64,000 nt of DNA from Apodemus sylvaticus (GCF_947179515.1 NC_067495.1:88471861-88535860); one strand, 5' to 3'. Shown: positions 37,588-49,287, counted from the stretch's first letter. Numbers and translations: made by a program. Notes: generated by a model not told the origin, from the sequence alone.

Positions 37588-37880
37588 CTATTCCATTTTT
37601 AGATCCTGGATGGTTTTGTTCAATTCCTTGACCTGTTTGTTTGTGATGTCCTGTAATTCTTTAAGGGATTTTTGTGTTTCCTCTTTAAGTGATTCTAGCT
37701 GTTTACATTTGTTCTCCTGCATTTCTTTAGAGGAGTTATTTATTTCCTTCTTAAAGTCCTCTATCAGCACCATGAGATGTGATTTTAAATCCAAATTTTG
37801 CTTTTATGTTGTTGTGTTGGGACTATCTAGGACTTGCTGTGGTTGTAGGACTGGGCTCTGATGATGCTATGTAGCCTTGG
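37588..37880 (-). pseudogene. L1 ORF1 N-terminal coiled-coil remnant
   Basis: The open stretch at 37794-37588 carries repeated ETQKSLKEL and NKQVKELNKTIQDLK heptads, as in the intact ORF1 at 42451. The upstream start region is decayed. Confidence 0.8.
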
Positions 37881-37984
37881 TTTCTGTTGGTAAGTTTCTT
37901 TTGCTTGCCTTTTGTCATCTGGTTATATCTTGTGTTAGTCTTGTTGTCTAGCTGGGGCTTGTCCCTCCTGTTGGTCTGTAAACC

Positions 37985-38430
37985 TGTGTCAGCACTCATG
38001 GGAGGCCAGCTCTCTTCTGGTGAGACCTGTGTACAGAGGGCTGTAAAATAGCCCTAGTTCCCAGGTGCAGGTGAAGACTGAATGTATCCTGTCCCAGATG
38101 TTCCACTGTTCCTGTGCCCTGTATGCTCCCAGCCAGTCCCCTGAGCCTGGGAGACCAGCTCTGTCTTGGCAGACCCTCTGCACAGAGGGCTGTGAACAGC
38201 TCCAGCTCCTGAGTGCAGATGTTGATCAGAAGGACTCTGTTCCAGCTGTCCCACTGTTCCCATACCTTGTGTGATCCTGGCCAGTACTGCTTTGGAGAGT
38301 TTTTGGAGAGAAAGTGGAGATCTTACCTCTGAGCCCAGGAGTAAGAACTCTCCTGGCAGGACCTGTGCACAGAGGGCTGTGGAACAGCCTTAGTTCCCAG
38401 GTGCAGATGGCATCCTCCAGTTGTCCTTTA
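37985..38430 (-). repeat. L1 5'UTR tandem repeats, 149/187-bp spacing
   Basis: The block cacagagggctgt (tacagagggctgt in the first copy) recurs, with its core at 38033, 38182 and 38369. Each is preceded by a ggccagctctcttctgg-like stretch and followed by a ttcccaggtgcag-like stretch. It has no resemblance to the 147-bp array at 6157. Confidence 0.75.
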
Positions 38431-38818
38431 TGTCTTTTCTAATGGTTTAGATATAGGGGTCAAAAGACAGGAAGAGTGAAGGAGGACTAGAAGGTTTTGA
38501 GCTATGGCCAGAAGTTATGGTACCAGTGGGATAGTAATATGTGGTCTGTTAATTCATGCATGAGATTAGGCCATAGATAGGAAAATATTTGACAGGTATT
38601 TGGGGAGTCATCAGCTACTAGACTGAAGCAAGGACATCTCTATCATCAGTATTTTAATCTAGATGTCCAAAAGCAAGTTTCATCTGAATTGGAAAGCAAT
38701 GAAAGCTAACACAGTGAAGGCTCAGTAAGTTCACTTTTTCTTCCACAGTAATTAAAGTCTGGGCTAGCATATCTAGTACTTCAAGCAGAATAATAGCCAA
38801 CAAAGATGTCCACAGTCT

Positions 38819-38992
38819 TGGGCCAGAGAGATGGTTCAGTGAAGAAAAGTGTTTGCCTTGCAAGCCTGGAGAACTAGGTTCAATCCTTGAAATTCATGGT
38901 GTAATAAAAGAACTGATACTCAGAGGTTATCTTCTTTCTGACCTTAAAACATATTACTGCATGCATACATACACACACATTCATTATAACTA
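38819..38992 (+). mobile_element. B3/B2-like SINE
   Basis: Head gggccagagagatggttcag, B-box-like ggttcaatccttgaaattc, tail with catacatacacacac. Old. Confidence 0.7.
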
Positions 38993-39724
38993 ACTTATTT
39001 TTAAAATATGCCCACACTCTAATGTCTTGAACTGGCATGTAGGATGTATGACAAGTTAGAGGAGATTACGGTTGTGCTGTATTATACAAATGAAGAAAGA
39101 AAAAAAAACAATAGGTGAGGCACTGTTTGAGTTTGTAAATTAAATATTCACTTTTCAAGTATGCCCTTTGGATATGACATCACTCAAGGCCAACTATATT
39201 AGCCTTCTTGTTACATATATTAAACTATCTTTGCTGAGTTTCTATGTTTTAGAAAAAAAGAATTACAAATACTAAGTCTTTCCTGAAAGTAGTGGTTAAA
39301 AGTGTGGCACTGAGCCTAAATGGAAAATATTACTGCTTCACAATCAAAACATATATTTCTGCTCATACAAGATGTGGGGAAGAAACTGAAAAATGATATT
39401 AAGATTTCCTATGAATGTCAAGTATGGGACACGTGCCCTTTTCACTGATGAAACAGAGGCAAGCAGTCCACTGTGAGTCAGAAGCTGACACAATTCACAT
39501 AGTGAGTTCCGGGCCATATACGTGGCTAAATAGCAAAACCCTTCCTCAGAAACAAAAGAAACACCACAAAATAAAGCAAAATGGACTCATGTGTCCAGTA
39601 AAAATGAACATGCTAAGGCTATAGTAGTGAAGGGGGATCTTCAGGAGGTAAGTAGAACACAGAATTGAAACATTTCTCTAGGGTAAGGAGGCAAAAGAAA
39701 AATAATGCATTGCAGAAACAGAAA
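38993..39724. other. Intergenic, no gene seen
   Basis: AT-rich spacer. Short frames only. Confidence 0.5.
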
Positions 39725-40206
39725 CAAGAGTGGATGCAAAAAATGTGGTATATATACACAATGGAGTACTATTCAGACATTAGAAACAATGAATTCATGA
39801 AATTTTTAGACAAATGGATGGAGCTGGAGAACATCATACTAAGTGAGGTAACCCAGTGTCAAAAGATGAATCATGGTATGCACTCACTAATAAGTGGATA
39901 TTATCCTGGAAAACTGGAATACCCAAAACATAATCCACACATCAAATGAGGTACAAGAAGAATGGAGGAGTGGCCCCTTGTTTTGGAAAGACTCAGTGTA
40001 GCAGTATAGGGCAAAACCAGAACAGGGAAGTGGGAGGGGTGGGTGGGAGAACATGGGGAGGGAAGGGGGCTTATGGGACTTTCGGGGAGTGGGGTGTTAG
40101 AAAAGGGGAAATCAGTTGAAATGTAAATAAAAAATCATATCGAATAAAAGAAAAGAAAAAGAAAAAAGAATGTAAACAAAGAAAATAGAAAATAAATTTA
40201 AAAAAA
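39725..40206 (+). mobile_element. L1 3' end, double-ended
   Basis: Last ~60 codons of ORF2 (open to about 39906; reads MWYIYTMEYYSDIRNNEFMKF) and a 3'UTR ending cgaataaaagaaaag at about 40155. It is directly followed by a second, different L1 3' terminus (aatgtaaacaaagaaaatag) at about 40170-40206. No clear TSD could be found around either end. Confidence 0.8.
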
Positions 40207-40644
40207 TGAAGATGTTTACTTCAAATAACAGTCTTACCATGCACTAAAGCAGCCAGCATCATGACTGTGCATTTCCTATACTCAAGAACTTTGAACACTA
40301 CACAAGTAGTTCAGCTTTCTAGGCTATGGTATTTTGTTACAGAAACAGAGGACTTTGGAATGGTTGCTTTTTAAGGTTTCTCACAGACTGAGAATCTATA
40401 AGTCATCCATGAAAGGTGTAAAGTTAAATAGATACAAAGAAATACATGGGTATATACACAAAGGGATACAGAAAAGACATTTTATCAAATTTTATCAATT
40501 CAACTAAAAGTTGAATGATAGAAATATCATGTGTTTATTGAACATATTAAAAGTTGAACATAATAACACTGTAAAAAATGGGGGAGCTATCATCAAAGCT
40601 TTACATTTTCCCATTTAATTGTTCCAAAGAAAACCATGACTCAT
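40207..40644. other. Intergenic, no gene seen
   Basis: AT-rich; a faint old-repeat end (tatggtattttgttacag) at 40326. Confidence 0.45.
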
Positions 40645-40662
40645 TTAAAAAATGGACATGAT

Positions 40663-41200
40663 GGATCTGTGCTGAGAGCTGATCCTGTGCTATAGTGCCC
40701 AGTGCTGATCCTGCATAACAGTGCTCCATACCCAAATACCATGCCAGGAGAGAACTGGTGTCTACCTGAAGCCCTCAGAACACAGAAATGGAGGAGTAGT
40801 CAGGGACAGGACCCTTTCGGTTTCCATCTGCACCTGGATCTGATCCTATGTCACAGTGCCCAGAGCTGATACTTTTCCAAAGAACCCTATACCCACATAC
40901 CACTAGAGAATGGGACTCCCAGGAGTGCTGACACAGCAGTGAGCACAGGGAAGACCATTACTTCTGTTCAAATTCCTTGTCTAAGAGGGAACAGCTCAGT
41001 GCCATCAAGACACAGGAAGCAAGGAAAAGACAGGACATTCTTCCAATATCTGTCTCTACCCTGGAGCTAACCCAAAGCCACAGCTCTCTAAACTCATATT
41101 CCTCCAGGAGAGAACTGGTCTTCAAGGAGTACTGACAAACAGGCATGAAGAAGAGACGAGCCACAATCAGAGACAGCAAAACCAGCTACCACTAGAGATA
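40663..41200 (+). promoter_or_regulatory. L1 5'UTR with ~161-bp repeat (old copy)
   Basis: Starts right after the left TSD. The pairs gatcctgtgctatagtgccc/gatcctatgtcacagtgccc (40681, 40842) and atacccaaatacc/atacccacatacc (40728, 40889) are both 161 bp apart. ccaggagagaactggt recurs at 40744 and 41104. Probably the decayed promoter of the old element. Confidence 0.7.
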
Positions 41201-41204
41201 ACCA

Positions 41205-41790
41205 CTGGTAGGAGCCAAGGGCAAGAACATAAGCAACAGAAACAGAGGCTACATGGCATCAAAAGAGTCCAGTTCTCACACCACAGTGAGCCCTGGGTAC
41301 CCCAACACACCAGAAAAGTAAAAATCTGATTTAAAAGCAAATCTTGGTGATAGATGAATTTAAGAAGGAAATGAATAACTCCCCTAAAGAAATACACGAG
41401 AACACAAGTAAACAGCTCCATCCCTTAAAGAGGTAACACCAAAATTTCTTAAGGAATTACAGTAAAACACAACCAAACAGGTGAAGGAATTGAACAAACC
41501 TATCCAGGACTTCAAAATCAAAATAGAAACAATAAAAAAATCACAACAGAAGACAACCCTGATCTTAGAAAATTTAGGAAAGAGATTAGGAGTCATAGAT
41601 ACAAGCATCACGAACAGAATAAAAGAAATAGAAGAAAGAATCTCAGGTGCAGAAGATACCATAGAAAACATTGACACAACAGACAAAGAAAATGCAAAAT
41701 GCAAAAGGCTCCTAACCAAAAACCTCCAGGGAATCCAGGACACGATGAGAAGATCAAACCTAAAGATAATAGGTATAGAAGAGAGCAAAA
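41205..41790 (+). pseudogene. Old L1 ORF1, 5' part
   Basis: The position of the usual start reads CTG (41205-41207) instead of ATG. The coiled-coil part is readable (open at 41481-41790, KELNKPIQDFKIK, NRIKEIEERIS). ORF1 is cut at 41790 by the younger L1 and continues at 47811. Confidence 0.8.
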
Positions 41791-41796
41791 ATTCCC

Positions 41797-42450
41797 GGGC
41801 AGCGGCAGCGGCAAAGGCAGTGGCAACGGCAGCGGCAGCGGCAGCTACGGCAGCGACAGCGGCTGTGGCAGTGCAGCAGTGGCTGGTCCAGCTGAAGGGC
41901 CATCAGCAGTGGAACCAAGGTGACACAGGGTCAAGTTAGGCCCTGAGCCCACGACCACTGACCTTCGCTGACCAGCCAGGCTGCAAGCAGCTGCGGTTTT
42001 GCGGCGCCTTTCGCTGCACGGAAGCCACTTCAGAACTCAACCTCCTGCCAGTCAGGAGAGGCTCACCTCCATCTTGGTTTCGGACTCCAGAGAGATCGGA
42101 CAGACTGAGACACAATCTGGGGCAAGGCCTCAGGCAGGAGCCCTCAGCTCAACTCTCTCCGCTTCCGGATCCAGATCAGCCTGGGCAGCGGCACCACATC
42201 TCCAGGTCCTGCAAGAGGCTAGAGGGGTTTCCGGGCGGCCAGCTGGGAGAAGTCGGTGTGCTTCGGTGAATCCAGCGGGCCCCAGTGGGAGCCTTCGGGT
42301 GCCTGCTTCGGGATCTGAACAGCTGGGCAGCGGCACCCTGTCTACAGGCAGTGCAGGAGGTAAGCTGTGCACCAGAGGCCAACTGGGAAGGGGCAGCTTG
42401 CACTGGTGAGTCCAGCACTGACAGGACCAACTAACACCAGTGAGAACTAG
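41797..42450 (+). promoter_or_regulatory. L1 5'UTR/promoter with GGCAGC repeats and 142-bp repeat
   Basis: The first ~90 bp are GGCAGC/GGCAAC-like repeats. The block ctgggcagcggcacc occurs at 42181 and 42323 (142 bp apart), each followed by similar sequence (aggtcctgcaagaggct / aggcagtgcaggaggt), so a monomer-like duplication is present. L1 5'UTRs hold an internal RNA polymerase II promoter. No TATA box was seen. Long frames exist on both strands (41999-42409 plus, 42492-42130 minus), probably because the region is GC-rich. Confidence 0.75.
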
Positions 42451-43656
42451 ATGGCAAAAGGCAAACACAGGAACATCACTAACAGATATCAAGGCAATAT
42501 GGCAACATCTGAACCCAATTCTCCTCTACCAGCATGTCCTGGATACCCCATCACACCAGTAAAACAAGATTTGGATTTAAAATCACTGGTCATGATGCTG
42601 GTACAGGAACACATGAAGGACATACTTAAAGAAATTCAGGAGAAAATGGATCAAAAGTTAGAAGCCCTTGCAAGGGAAACACAAAAATCATTGAAAGACA
42701 TCCAGGAGAATACAAAAGCCAACAATGAGGAAACACAAAAAACACTTAAAGAAACACAGGAGAACTTTGGTCAACAGGCTGAGGTCATGAAAGAGGAAAC
42801 ACAAAAATCTCTTAAAGAATTAGAGGAAAGCACAAACAAGCAAGTGAAGGAGCTAAGCAAAACCATCCAGGATCTAAAATCAGAAGTAGAAACAACTAAG
42901 AAAACTCACAGGGAGACAACTTTGGAGATAGAAAGCCTTGGGAAGAAATCAGGGGACAGAGATGCAAATATCAACAACAGAATACAAGAGATAGAAGAAA
43001 GAATCTCAGATGCTAAAGATTCCATAGAAACCATGGACTCAACAGTTAAAGAAAATGCAAAATGCAAAAAGCTTGTAACCCCAAATATCCAGGAAATCCA
43101 GGACACAATGAGAAGACCAAACCTAAGGATTATAGGCATAGATGAGAGTAAAGATTTACAACTTAAAGGGCCAGCAAATATCTTCAACATAATTATGGAA
43201 GAAAACTTCCCTAACCTAAAGAGAGAGATGCCCATGAATATACAAGAAGCCTACAGAACTCCAAACAGACTGGACCAGAACAGAAATACCTCCCATCACA
43301 TAATAATCAAAACACCAAATGTACTAAACAAAGATAGAATATTAAAGGCAGTAAGAGAAAAAGGCCAAGTAACATATAAAGGAAGACCTATCAGAATCAC
43401 AGCAGACTTTTCACCTGAGACTATGAAAGCTAGAAGATCCTGGGCAGATCCCATGCAGACTCTAAGAGAACACAAATGCCAGCCAAAACTACTATACCCA
43501 GCAAAACTCTCAATCACCATAGATGGAGAAACTAAGATATTCCATGACAAAACCAAGTTTACCCAATATCTATCCACAAACCCAGCCCTAAAAAGGATAA
43601 TAGGAGGAAAACACCAATACAAGGAGGGAAACTTCACCCTGGAAAAAGCAAGATAG
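42451..43656 (+). CDS. L1 ORF1p, intact, 401 aa
   Basis: Encodes the L1 RNA-binding chaperone, a coiled-coil trimer that packages L1 RNA in cytoplasmic particles and is needed for retrotransposition. Residues 1-45 are basic and disordered. A long coiled coil covers about 45-205, with three near-repeats starting ETQKSLK or ETQKTLK at residues 76, 94 and 116. The RRM is at about 220-320 (RRPNLRIIGI at 221) and the C-terminal domain at about 321-401 (REHKCQPKLLYPAKL at 339-353). ATG follows the 5'UTR without another candidate. At 401 residues it appears longer than typical mouse ORF1p, and the extra length is in the coiled coil. No stop or frameshift was seen; the intact frame contrasts with the broken ORF2, so this copy is relatively young. 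Confidence 0.93.
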   Translation: MAKGKHRNITNRYQGNMATSEPNSPLPACPGYPITPVKQDLDLKSLVMMLVQEHMKDILKEIQEKMDQKLEALARETQKSLKDIQENTKANNEETQKTLKETQENFGQQAEVMKEETQKSLKELEESTNKQVKELSKTIQDLKSEVETTKKTHRETTLEIESLGKKSGDRDANINNRIQEIEERISDAKDSIETMDSTVKENAKCKKLVTPNIQEIQDTMRRPNLRIIGIDESKDLQLKGPANIFNIIMEENFPNLKREMPMNIQEAYRTPNRLDQNRNTSHHIIIKTPNVLNKDRILKAVREKGQVTYKGRPIRITADFSPETMKARRSWADPMQTLREHKCQPKLLYPAKLSITIDGETKIFHDKTKFTQYLSTNPALKRIIGGKHQYKEGNFTLEKAR

Positions 43657-43715
43657 TAACCTTTCATCAAACCCAAAAGAAGTTAAGCAATCAAATTTAA
43701 AAAATAACGTCAAAA

Positions 43716-46700
43716 ATGATAGAAAATAACAATCACTCTTCCTTAATATCTCTTAACATCAATGGACTTAATGCCCCAATAAAAAGACACAGACTAACTG
43801 ACTGGATACATAAACAGGACCCTACATTTTGCTGCTTACAGGAAACACACCTCAGGGTCAAAGACAAACACTACCTTAGAGTAAAAGTCTGGAAGACAAT
43901 TTTACAAGCAAATAGTCTCAGGAAACAAGCTGGAGTAGCCATTTTAATATCAGATAAAATTGGCTTTCAACCCAAAGTCATCAAAAGAGACTCTGAGGGA
44001 CACTTCTTGCTGGTCAAAGGAAAAATACAACAAGAAGAACTCTCAATCCTGAACATCTATGCTCCAAATGCAAGGGCACCCTCTTTCATAAAAGAAACTT
44101 TATTAAAGCTCAAAGCACACATTGCACCTAACACAATAATTGTGGGTGACTTCAACACTGCACTTTCCTCAATGGACTGATCAGGAAAACAGAAACTAAA
44201 CAGGGGCACAATGAAACTAATTGAAGCTTTGGACCAATTAGATTTAACAGATATATATAGAACATTCTATCCTAAAACAAAAGAATATACCTTTTTCTCA
44301 GCACCTCATGGTACCTTCTCCAAAATCGACCATATAATTGGTCACAAGACAGACCTCAACAAATATAAGAAGATCGAACTAATCCCATGCCTCCTATCAG
44401 ATCAATATGGAGTAAAAGTGGTCTTTAATAACAACAAAAACAACAGAAAACCTACATACACGTGGAAACTGAACAATATTCTACTCAATGATACCTTGGT
44501 CAAGGAAGAAATAAAGAAAGAAATTAAAGATTTTTTAGAACACAATGAAAATGAAAACACATATACCCAAATCTATGGGACACAATGAAAGCAGTGCTAA
44601 GAGGAAAACTCATAGCCCCGAGTGCCTCCAAAAAGAAGATGGAGAGAGCATACATTACCAGCTTAATGACACACCTGAAAGCCCTGGAACAAAAAGAAGC
44701 TATTTCACCCAGGAGGAGTAGAAGGCAGGAAATCTTCAAACTCTTCAAACTCGGGGCTGAAATCAATCAAGTAGAAACAAAGGGAACCATACAAAAAATC
44801 AACAATACCAGGAGCTGGTTCTTTGAGAAAATCAACAAGATAGATAAACCCTTAGCCAGACTGACCAAAGGGCTCAGAGAAAGTATCCAAATTAACAAAC
44901 TTAGAAATGAAAAGGGAGATATAACAACGGAAACTGAGGAAATCCAAAAAATCATCAGATCCTAATACAAGAGCCTGTATTCAACACAACTGTAGAATCT
45001 GGAGGAAATGGACAATTTCCTTGACAGATACCAAATACCAAAATTAAATCAGGATGAAATAGATCATCTAAACAGTACCATAATGCCTAAAGAAATAGAA
45101 TGAGTCATAGAAAGTCTTCCAACCAAAAAAAGCACAGGACCAGATGGTTTCAGTGCAGAAATCTATCAGACCTTCAAAGAAGAGTTAACACCAATACTCT
45201 TCAAACTATTCCACAAAATAGAAACAGAAGGAACACTACCCAATTCCTTCTACAAAGCCACAATTACGCTGATACTAAAGCCACACAAAGATCCAACAAA
45301 TAAAGAGAACTTCAGACCAATTTCCCTTATAAACATCGATGCAAAAATACTCAATAAAATTCTTGCCAACCGAATCCAAGAACACATCAAAACGATCATC
45401 CACCATGATCAAGTAGGCTTTATCCCAGGAATGCAGGGTTGGTTCAATATACGGAAATCCATCAATACAATCCACTACATAAACAAACTCAAAGAACAAA
45501 ACCACATGGTCATTTCATTGGATGCTTAAAAAGCATTTGACAAAATTCAGCATCCTTTCATGCTTAAAGTCTTGGAGAGAACAGGAATTCAAGGCCCATA
45601 CCTAAACATAGTAAAAGCAATATACAGCAAACCGGTAGCCAGCATCAAACTAAATGGAGAGAAACTTGAAGCAATCCCACTGAAATCAGGGACCAGACAA
45701 GGCTGCCCCCTTTCTCCTTATCTTTTCAATATTGTACTTGAGGTACTAGCTCGGGTAATTCGACAACATAAGGGGGTCAAAGGGATACAAATTGGAAAGG
45801 AAGAAGTCAAACTATCATTATTTGCAGACGACATGATAGTTTACCTAAGTGACCCAGAAAACTCCACTAGAGAGCTCCTACAGCTGATAAACAACTTCAG
45901 CAAAGTGGCAGGTTATAAAATCAACTCAAGCAAATCAGTGGCCTTCCTATACTCAAAAGATAAGCAGGCTGAGATAGAAATTAGGGAAATGACTCCCTTC
46001 ACAATAGCCACAAACAGTATAAAATATCTTGGGGTGACTCTTACCAAACATGTGAAAGATCTGTACGACAAGAACTTCAAGACTCTGAAGAAGGAAATGG
46101 AAGAAGACCTCAAAAAATGGGAAAACCTCCCATGCTCATGGATCGATAGAATCAATATAGTTATAATGGCCATTTTGCCAAAAGCAATATACAGATTCAA
46201 TGCAATACCCATCAAAATCCCAACTCAATTCTTCACAGAGTTAGAAAGAGCTATTATCAAAATCATCTGGAACAACAAAAAACCCAGGATAGCTAAAACT
46301 ATTCTCAGCAACAAAAGAAAGTCTGGGGGAATCAGTATTCCTGACCTCAAGCAATACTACAGAGCAATAGTGTTAAAAAGTACATGGTATTGGTACAGTG
46401 ACAGGCAGGAGGATCAATGGAACAGGATTGAAGATCCAGAAATGAACCCACACACCTATGGCCACTTGATCCTCAACAAAGGGGCTGAAAACATCCAATG
46501 GAAAAAAGATAGCCTTTTCAACAAATGGTGCTGGTTCAACTGGAGGTCAGCATGCAGAAGAATGGGAATTGATCCATCCTTGTCTCCTTGTACTAAGCTC
46601 AAATCCAAATGCATTAAGGACCTCCACATAAAGCCAGACACTCTGAAGGTAATAGAAAAGAAACTGGGGAAGACCCTTGAGGACATCGGTACAGGGAGAA

Positions 46701-47548
46701 AGTTTCTGAACAGAACACCAATAGCATATTCTCTAAGATCAAGAATTGACAAATGGGACCTCATAAAATTACAAAGTTTTTGTAAGGCAAAGGACACCAT
46801 CAAGAGGACAAATTGGCAACCAACAAATTGGGAAAAGATCTTCACCAATCCTACATCAGATAGAGGGCTAATACCCAATATATATAAAGAACTCAAGAAG
46901 TTAGACTTCAGAAAACCAAACAACCCTATTAAAAAATGGGGTAGAGTGTTAAACAAAGAATTCTCACCTGAAGAACTTCGGATGGCAGAGAAGCATCTTA
47001 AAAAATCCTCAACTTCATTAGTCATTAGGGAAATGCAAATCAAAACAACCCTGAGATTTCATCTTACACCATTCAGAATGGCTAAGATTAAAAATTCAGG
47101 AGACAGCAGGTGTTGGAGAGGGTGTTGACAAAGAGGAACACTCCTCCACTGCTGGTGGGGTTGCAAACTGGTACAACCACTCTGGAAATCAGTCTGGCGG
47201 TTCCTCTGATAACTGGGCACCTCACTTCCAGAAGATCCTGCTACACCACTCCTGGGCATATACCCAGAGGATTCCCCACCATGTAATAAGGATACATGCT
47301 CTACTATGTTCATAGCAGCCCTATTTATAATTGCCAGATGCTGGAAAGAACCCAGGTATCCCTCAACAGAAGAGTGGATGGAAAACATGTGGTATATCTA
47401 CACAATGGAGTACTATTCAGCCATTAGAAACAATGAATTCATGAAATTCTTAGGCAAATGGATGGAGCTAGAGAACATCATACTAAGTGAGGTAACCCAG
47501 ACTCAAAAGGTGAATCATGGTATGCACTCACTAATAAGTGGATATTAA
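43716..47548 (+). pseudogene. L1 ORF2 (endonuclease/reverse transcriptase), broken
   Basis: ORF2p nicks target DNA and reverse-transcribes L1 RNA. Full length is about 1,277 codons, the normal size. Endonuclease residues N14, E43, Y115, D145, N147 and D205 are visible, but position 230 (usually His of SDH) is Gln (CAA, 44403-44405). Damage: TGA 44178-44180; a frameshift between about 44540 and 44585; TAA 44963-44965; TGA 45101-45103; TAA 45527-45529; TGA 47126-47128; TGA-TAA 47207-47212. The RT catalytic FADD is intact at 45821-45832 inside a 522-codon open stretch (45560-47128). The last part, ending HSLISGY, stops at 47546-47548. Confidence 0.93.
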
Positions 47549-47804
47549 CCTAGAAAACTGGAATACCCAAAACATAATCCACACATCAAATGAGGTACAA
47601 GAAGAAAGGAAGAGTGGCCCCTGGTTCTGGAAAGACTCAGTGAAGCAGTATTCGGCAAAACCAGAACTGTGAAGCGGGAATGGGTGGGTGGGAGTACAGG
47701 GGAATAGAAGGAGGCTTACAGGACTTTCGGGGAGTGGGGGGCTAGAAAAGTGGAAATCATTTGAAATGTAAATAAATTATATCGAATAAAAAAAAATTAA
47801 AAAT
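47549..47804 (+). other. L1 3'UTR and poly(A) of the younger L1
   Basis: About 240 bp with a G-rich stretch (ctttcggggagtggggggct, 47724-47743), then aaatgtaaataaa and cgaataaaaaaaaa. It shares its end with 7690-7715 and 12650-12682. Confidence 0.85.
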
Positions 47805-47810
47805 ATTCCC

Positions 47811-48295
47811 AACTTAAAGGGCCAGTAAATATCTTCAACAATATTGTAGAAGAGAACCTACCTAACTAAAAGAAAAGATGCCCAAGAAAATACAAGAAGC
47901 CTATAGACCTCCAACTAGATTGGACCAGAAAGAAATTTCTCTTGTCACATAATATTCAAAACACTAAAATGCACAAAACAAAGAAAAAACATTAAAAATA
48001 ATAAGGGAAAAAGGTCAAGTAACATATAAAGGCAGACCTATCAGAATTATATTAGACTTCTCACCAAAGACTATGAAAGCCAGAAAAATCCTTGGCAGAT
48101 GTCATACAGAACCTGAGAGAACATAAATGCCAGCCCAGGCTATTATGCCTCGCAAACCTCTCAATTACCATAGTTGGAGAAACCACAATATTCCATGACA
48201 AAAACAATTTTATACAATATCTTTCAACAAATTCAGCCTTATGAAGGATAATAGATGGAAAACAGCAACACTTTTGGGTTTCTTTCAACAAATCC
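47811..48295 (+). pseudogene. Old L1 ORF1, 3' part
   Basis: Continues the ORF1 cut at 41790: the RNA-binding and C-terminal domains are readable in pieces (ITKAQ-like region, then the KCQPRL segment near 48125-48140). Stops and indels throughout. Confidence 0.8.
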
Positions 48296-49287
48296 AAAAG
48301 AAGATAGACACCCAATCATAAAATATCATCAAAAATAACAGGAAGCAACAATCACTATTTCTTAATATCTCTTAACATCAATGGATTCTATTCCAACATA
48401 AAAAGATATAGAATAACAGAGTGGATACATAAACAGGACCCAGAATTTTGTTGCATACAGGAAATGCACCTCAGAGTGAAATACAGACACTACCTCAGAG
48501 CAAAAGGTTGGAAAACAAATTTCTATGCAGATGGGACCAAGAAACAAGCTAGAGTATACTTTCTAATATTGAATCAAATAAACTTTCAACCAAAAGTTAT
48601 TAAAAAAGGTAAGGAGGGACACTTCACAGTCATCAAAGGAAAAATCTATCAAGGAGAACTCTCAATTCTGAACATCTATGCTCCAAATGCAAGGGCATCC
48701 ACATTTATAAAAGGAACTTTACTAAAGCTCAAAGTACATATTGTACCTTACACAATAATAGTGGTAGACTTTAACTCACCACTCTTATCAATGGACAGAT
48801 CATCGAAACACAAACTAAACAGAGACTAAACTTTAAACCTAACAGAAGTTATGAAACAAATGTATTTAACAGGTATCTATAGAATATTTCATCCTAAAAG
48901 AAAAAAAATACACCTTCTTCTCCTCACCTCATGGTACCTTTTCCAAAATTGACTATATAATTGATCACAAAAAAGGCCTCAACAGATACAAGAAGATTGA
49001 AATAATCCCATGCATTCTATCAGATCACCATGGAATTAGGTTGACCTTTAATAACAGCAAAAAAACAAGAGAAATTCCACATACACATGAAAGTTGAATA
49101 ATGCCCTACTTGATAACTTGGTCAAGGAAGAAATAAATTAAGAAATTAAAGACTTTACAATTTAATGATTTTGAAGGCACAACATACCCAAACTTATGGG
49201 TCACATAGAATGTAGTGCTAAGAAAAAAATGGCAGAACTCTGAATGCTTCCAAAAAAGAAACCAGAGAGAGCATACACTAGCAGCGT

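Larger units (their letters stand above)
33556..38430 (-). mobile_element. LINE-1, minus strand, ORF2 internal gap
   Basis: 3' end at about 33556 (aatttacatttcaaatgtta), 3'UTR to about 34250, and a short ORF2 C-terminal part to about 34460. The sequence then skips part of the C-terminal domain and continues through the reverse transcriptase and linker (about 34470-35960), endonuclease (about 35960-36770), ORF1 (about 36850-37880) and a repeated 5'UTR (about 37900-38430). It is the most complete of the minus-strand copies. All frames are broken. Confidence 0.9.
41797..47804 (+). mobile_element. Full-length younger LINE-1, nested
   Basis: About 6.0 kb, complete from GC-rich 5'UTR (41797-42450) through ORF1, a 59-bp spacer, ORF2 and 3'UTR (47549 to about 47785) to a poly(A) with cgaataaaaaaaa. 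It interrupts the old ORF1: the host reads gcaaaaattccc before it and aaaatattccc after it, a short imperfect TSD of about 10 bp. ORF1 is intact; ORF2 has several stops and one frameshift, so this copy cannot move on its own. It is the only GC-rich, CpG-bearing block of the window. Confidence 0.95.

Noticed and set aside
40645..40662. The 18-bp flanking repeat as pure chance
   Set aside because: An 18-bp match next to both an exact L1 5' start and a poly(A)-like end at a TT/AAAA site is unlikely by chance, so it was kept as a TSD, with the alternatives stated.
45560..47128. 522-codon frame as a functional reverse transcriptase gene
   Set aside because: It carries the FADD motif, but is the middle of an L1 ORF2 with stops on both sides and no own start context.
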